Position numbers and translations under genes: made by a program
Notes under the pieces: generated by a model
Told to the model about the DNA's origin: nothing
Databases searched by the model: none
The model's input: only the letters and a program-made list of their open reading frames with translations
Source: Bacteroidota bacterium
Lineage (GTDB): Bacteria > Bacteroidota > Bacteroidia > Bacteroidales > VadinHA17
Direction of reading: 5' to 3'
DNA: 7,477 nucleotides
NCBI GenBank assembly: GCA_012838685.1
Contig: DUOU01000197.1
Span: 1 to 7,477, forward strand
Shown here: positions 7,201-7,477 of the stretch, piece after piece
How positions within the stretch are numbered: position 1 is the stretch's first letter
Layout of the letters: the number at the start of each line of letters is the position of its first letter

Positions 7201-7399
7201 ACCCCTTTCCTGTGCTCAGCCAAAGATATCCGTCGTTATCCTGACTTATGGAATAGACAAATTTATCGGGAAGGTTGTTTTCAATACTGTAATTGCGAAA
7301 ACGGAACTGCTGCGCCTTAACTTGCGCGGATATCGAAAAAACAGCACCAATAATCAGACACGTTACCGTTATTTTTTGAATTCTCCCCATAAACATCAT
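4232..7399 (-). CDS. Membrane sensor: propeller repeats, Y_Y_Y domain, SpoIIE/PP2C serine phosphatase
   Basis: A single-pass receptor of 1055 residues. Residues 1-29 are a signal peptide, with likely cleavage after VKA at 27-29. Residues 50-631 hold 14 repeats of the two-component-regulator propeller type (core G-[IL]-W-[IL]-G-T; clearest GNIWIGTDGKGLY at 401-413), spaced 39-49 residues, enough for two seven-bladed periplasmic propellers. Residues about 665-742 are a Y_Y_Y domain, followed by a transmembrane helix at about 748-767. Residues 768-812 are a charged coiled coil leading into the SpoIIE/PP2C domain at 813-1055. Metal-binding acids are visible: SGDFYW with Asp847, ADSTGHG with Asp865, SDGLPD with Asp993, and VDD at 1045-1047. 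Such domains usually dephosphorylate STAS anti-anti-sigma proteins; the substrate here is unknown. No histidine kinase or DNA-binding domain is present. The start at 7399 is chosen because GAGG lies 5 bases upstream; ATGs at 7396 and 7390 are alternatives. Confidence 0.93.
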   Translation of the reverse strand: MMFMGRIQKITVTCLIIGAVFSISAQVKAQQFRFRNYSIENNLPDKFVYSISQDNDGYLWLSTGKGLYKFSGLDFYQVYYPDSLETRTANVFLKDRFGTIWLGCDDGKVYKITGNGILEVELNNTRSIGQLLEGPDGNIWAIAQGGSLFSISPETSAGSFKKFPINEGYQIFSAIFNSEGELLLGSQDNILVYFLSGDTLAYKGSIEDFDYAGVNALWQIEGDSYLVGTNSGILSMEVDGLDRTLSGFENFPDLEYASVHSFYRDNMGRIWVTTLYSGVYRLVLDEQTNNIETVTVLDQGSGLTGDNVNAVYQDIEGNFWFGFSGDGLSLMKSEAFSYFSPGETPDKKNIIAIDQLNDRILMGTPSGYYLFDPSRNAVGDFFDLSQSLASEIISFETDNSGNIWIGTDGKGLYLKKNVGTIASFYRTGNTSEDYITDIIVDEEYIWLGTLNGVILIDRSSGMFLNRFNIDNGLPHNSISNLELTSDRKCAVALKTDRIFLIDPVDGISSSPALMYGTTINNVYSYSEDKNGNIWAATNGNGLFRIMGDSLRAYNKTVNLMSDYCYSVLVDDLNRVWVGHDRGFSRYDIGTDIMKTFGEDLAGNGVCNSNAIFEGTDHKLYIGTTQGFVMYDREKDIDDPIAPINNINYLEINNVTHQAKGHIVLPYEKQYIIRVNYVGINLKDPEKVYYQTRLENWSDQFSPWTSDTEAVFSLRDGHYLFEMNSVNEDGLSGDPVLLSLVIKRPFWRSWWFILSTLIAIVGIVVIIIRQREKAQKKIEEYLKTELDDRTREVQLQKEEIEAQNMEITDSINYAKKIQISILPDFNKLKEAFNDAFIFFRPRDIVSGDFYWFDKVGKDKFILVCADSTGHGVPGAFMSMIGATLLQDIVARQQETKPSVILKLLDQHIFTTLNQNVEFGVTNDGMDMVVCEIDLASRHLRFASAMRPVILNIGGENLYLRGNRFSVGGESASEKYFDDQEFYMGKGDAIYLFSDGLPDQFGGPQNKKLKIYQFKKLIEHISARPMSDQLDMISKFYDEWKGDNEQVDDILLIGVRF

Positions 7400-7401
7400 T
7401 T

Positions 7402-7477
7402 TTACCTCGGCTTCTGCCTTACTTGGATTACAGGTTGGTATACAGGCACTCCACCGATGGGAGAGCTGAAGAACGGC
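7402..7477 (-). CDS. Possible C-terminal end of an upstream gene (partial)
   Basis: On the minus strand the frame entering from the right edge reads 24 codons, ending GGVPVYQPVIQVRQKPR and then TAA at 7404-7402, only 2 bp before the sensor start. Its codons are plausible for this genome (AGG for Arg, mixed third positions), and such tight spacing is typical of an operon. The frame in phase with the sensor ATG is also open to the edge but contains no ATG in the visible 78 bp and looks unlike protein; the third frame stops early. I do not recognise the protein, and the visible part is too short for more than a tentative call. Confidence 0.4.
   Translation of the reverse strand, partial: PFFSSPIGGVPVYQPVIQVRQKPR
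7405..7408 (-). promoter_or_regulatory. Shine-Dalgarno-like GAGG before the sensor gene
   Basis: Read on the minus strand, GAGG is followed by five bases (TAAAA) and then the ATG at 7399, an ideal spacing. It supports 7399 (or 7396, at 8 bases) over the ATG at 7390. The other genes in the window lack such a motif, so this is the one clear ribosome binding site here. It would lie within the last codons of the possible upstream gene. Confidence 0.5.

Overview
The window looks like ordinary chromosomal DNA from a member of the Bacteroidota, probably Bacteroidales or a relative. This is inferred from the GlmM N-terminus, the Era and Der sequences, a pseudouridine synthase with a basic Gly-rich N-terminal extension, mostly absent Shine-Dalgarno sequences with A/T-rich leaders, a -7 box of the TAnnTTTG type, and a large sensor built of two-component-regulator propeller repeats. 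No mobile element, CRISPR array, tRNA or rRNA was seen.

Layout. (1) 1-385, minus strand: the first 128 codons of phosphoglucosamine mutase (glmM), running off the left edge. (2) 386-540: a 155-bp divergent intergenic region with possible promoters for both sides. (3) 541-4255, plus strand: a tight four-gene block of an RluB/RsuA-type rRNA pseudouridine synthase, Era, Der (EngA) and a small uncharacterised lipoprotein. Gaps are 10, 11 and 4 bp, so this is almost certainly one operon. (4) 4232-7399, minus strand: a 1055-residue membrane sensor with a signal peptide, 14 propeller repeats, a Y_Y_Y domain, one transmembrane helix, a coiled coil and a cytoplasmic SpoIIE/PP2C phosphatase. Its 3' end overlaps the lipoprotein gene tail-to-tail by 24 bp. 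(5) 7402-7477, minus strand: what looks like the last 24 codons of an upstream gene, ending 2 bp before the sensor start.

The plus-strand operon combines rRNA modification with two GTPases of ribosome assembly (Era for the 30S subunit, Der for the 50S), plus one envelope lipoprotein whose link to them is unknown. The minus-strand sensor is probably a separate unit. It should turn an extracytoplasmic signal into dephosphorylation of a cytoplasmic protein, typically a STAS-domain anti-anti-sigma factor, which is not encoded here. I see no clearly new system. The least explained items are the lipoprotein, the propeller-phosphatase fusion, and the overlapping convergent ends with no visible terminator.
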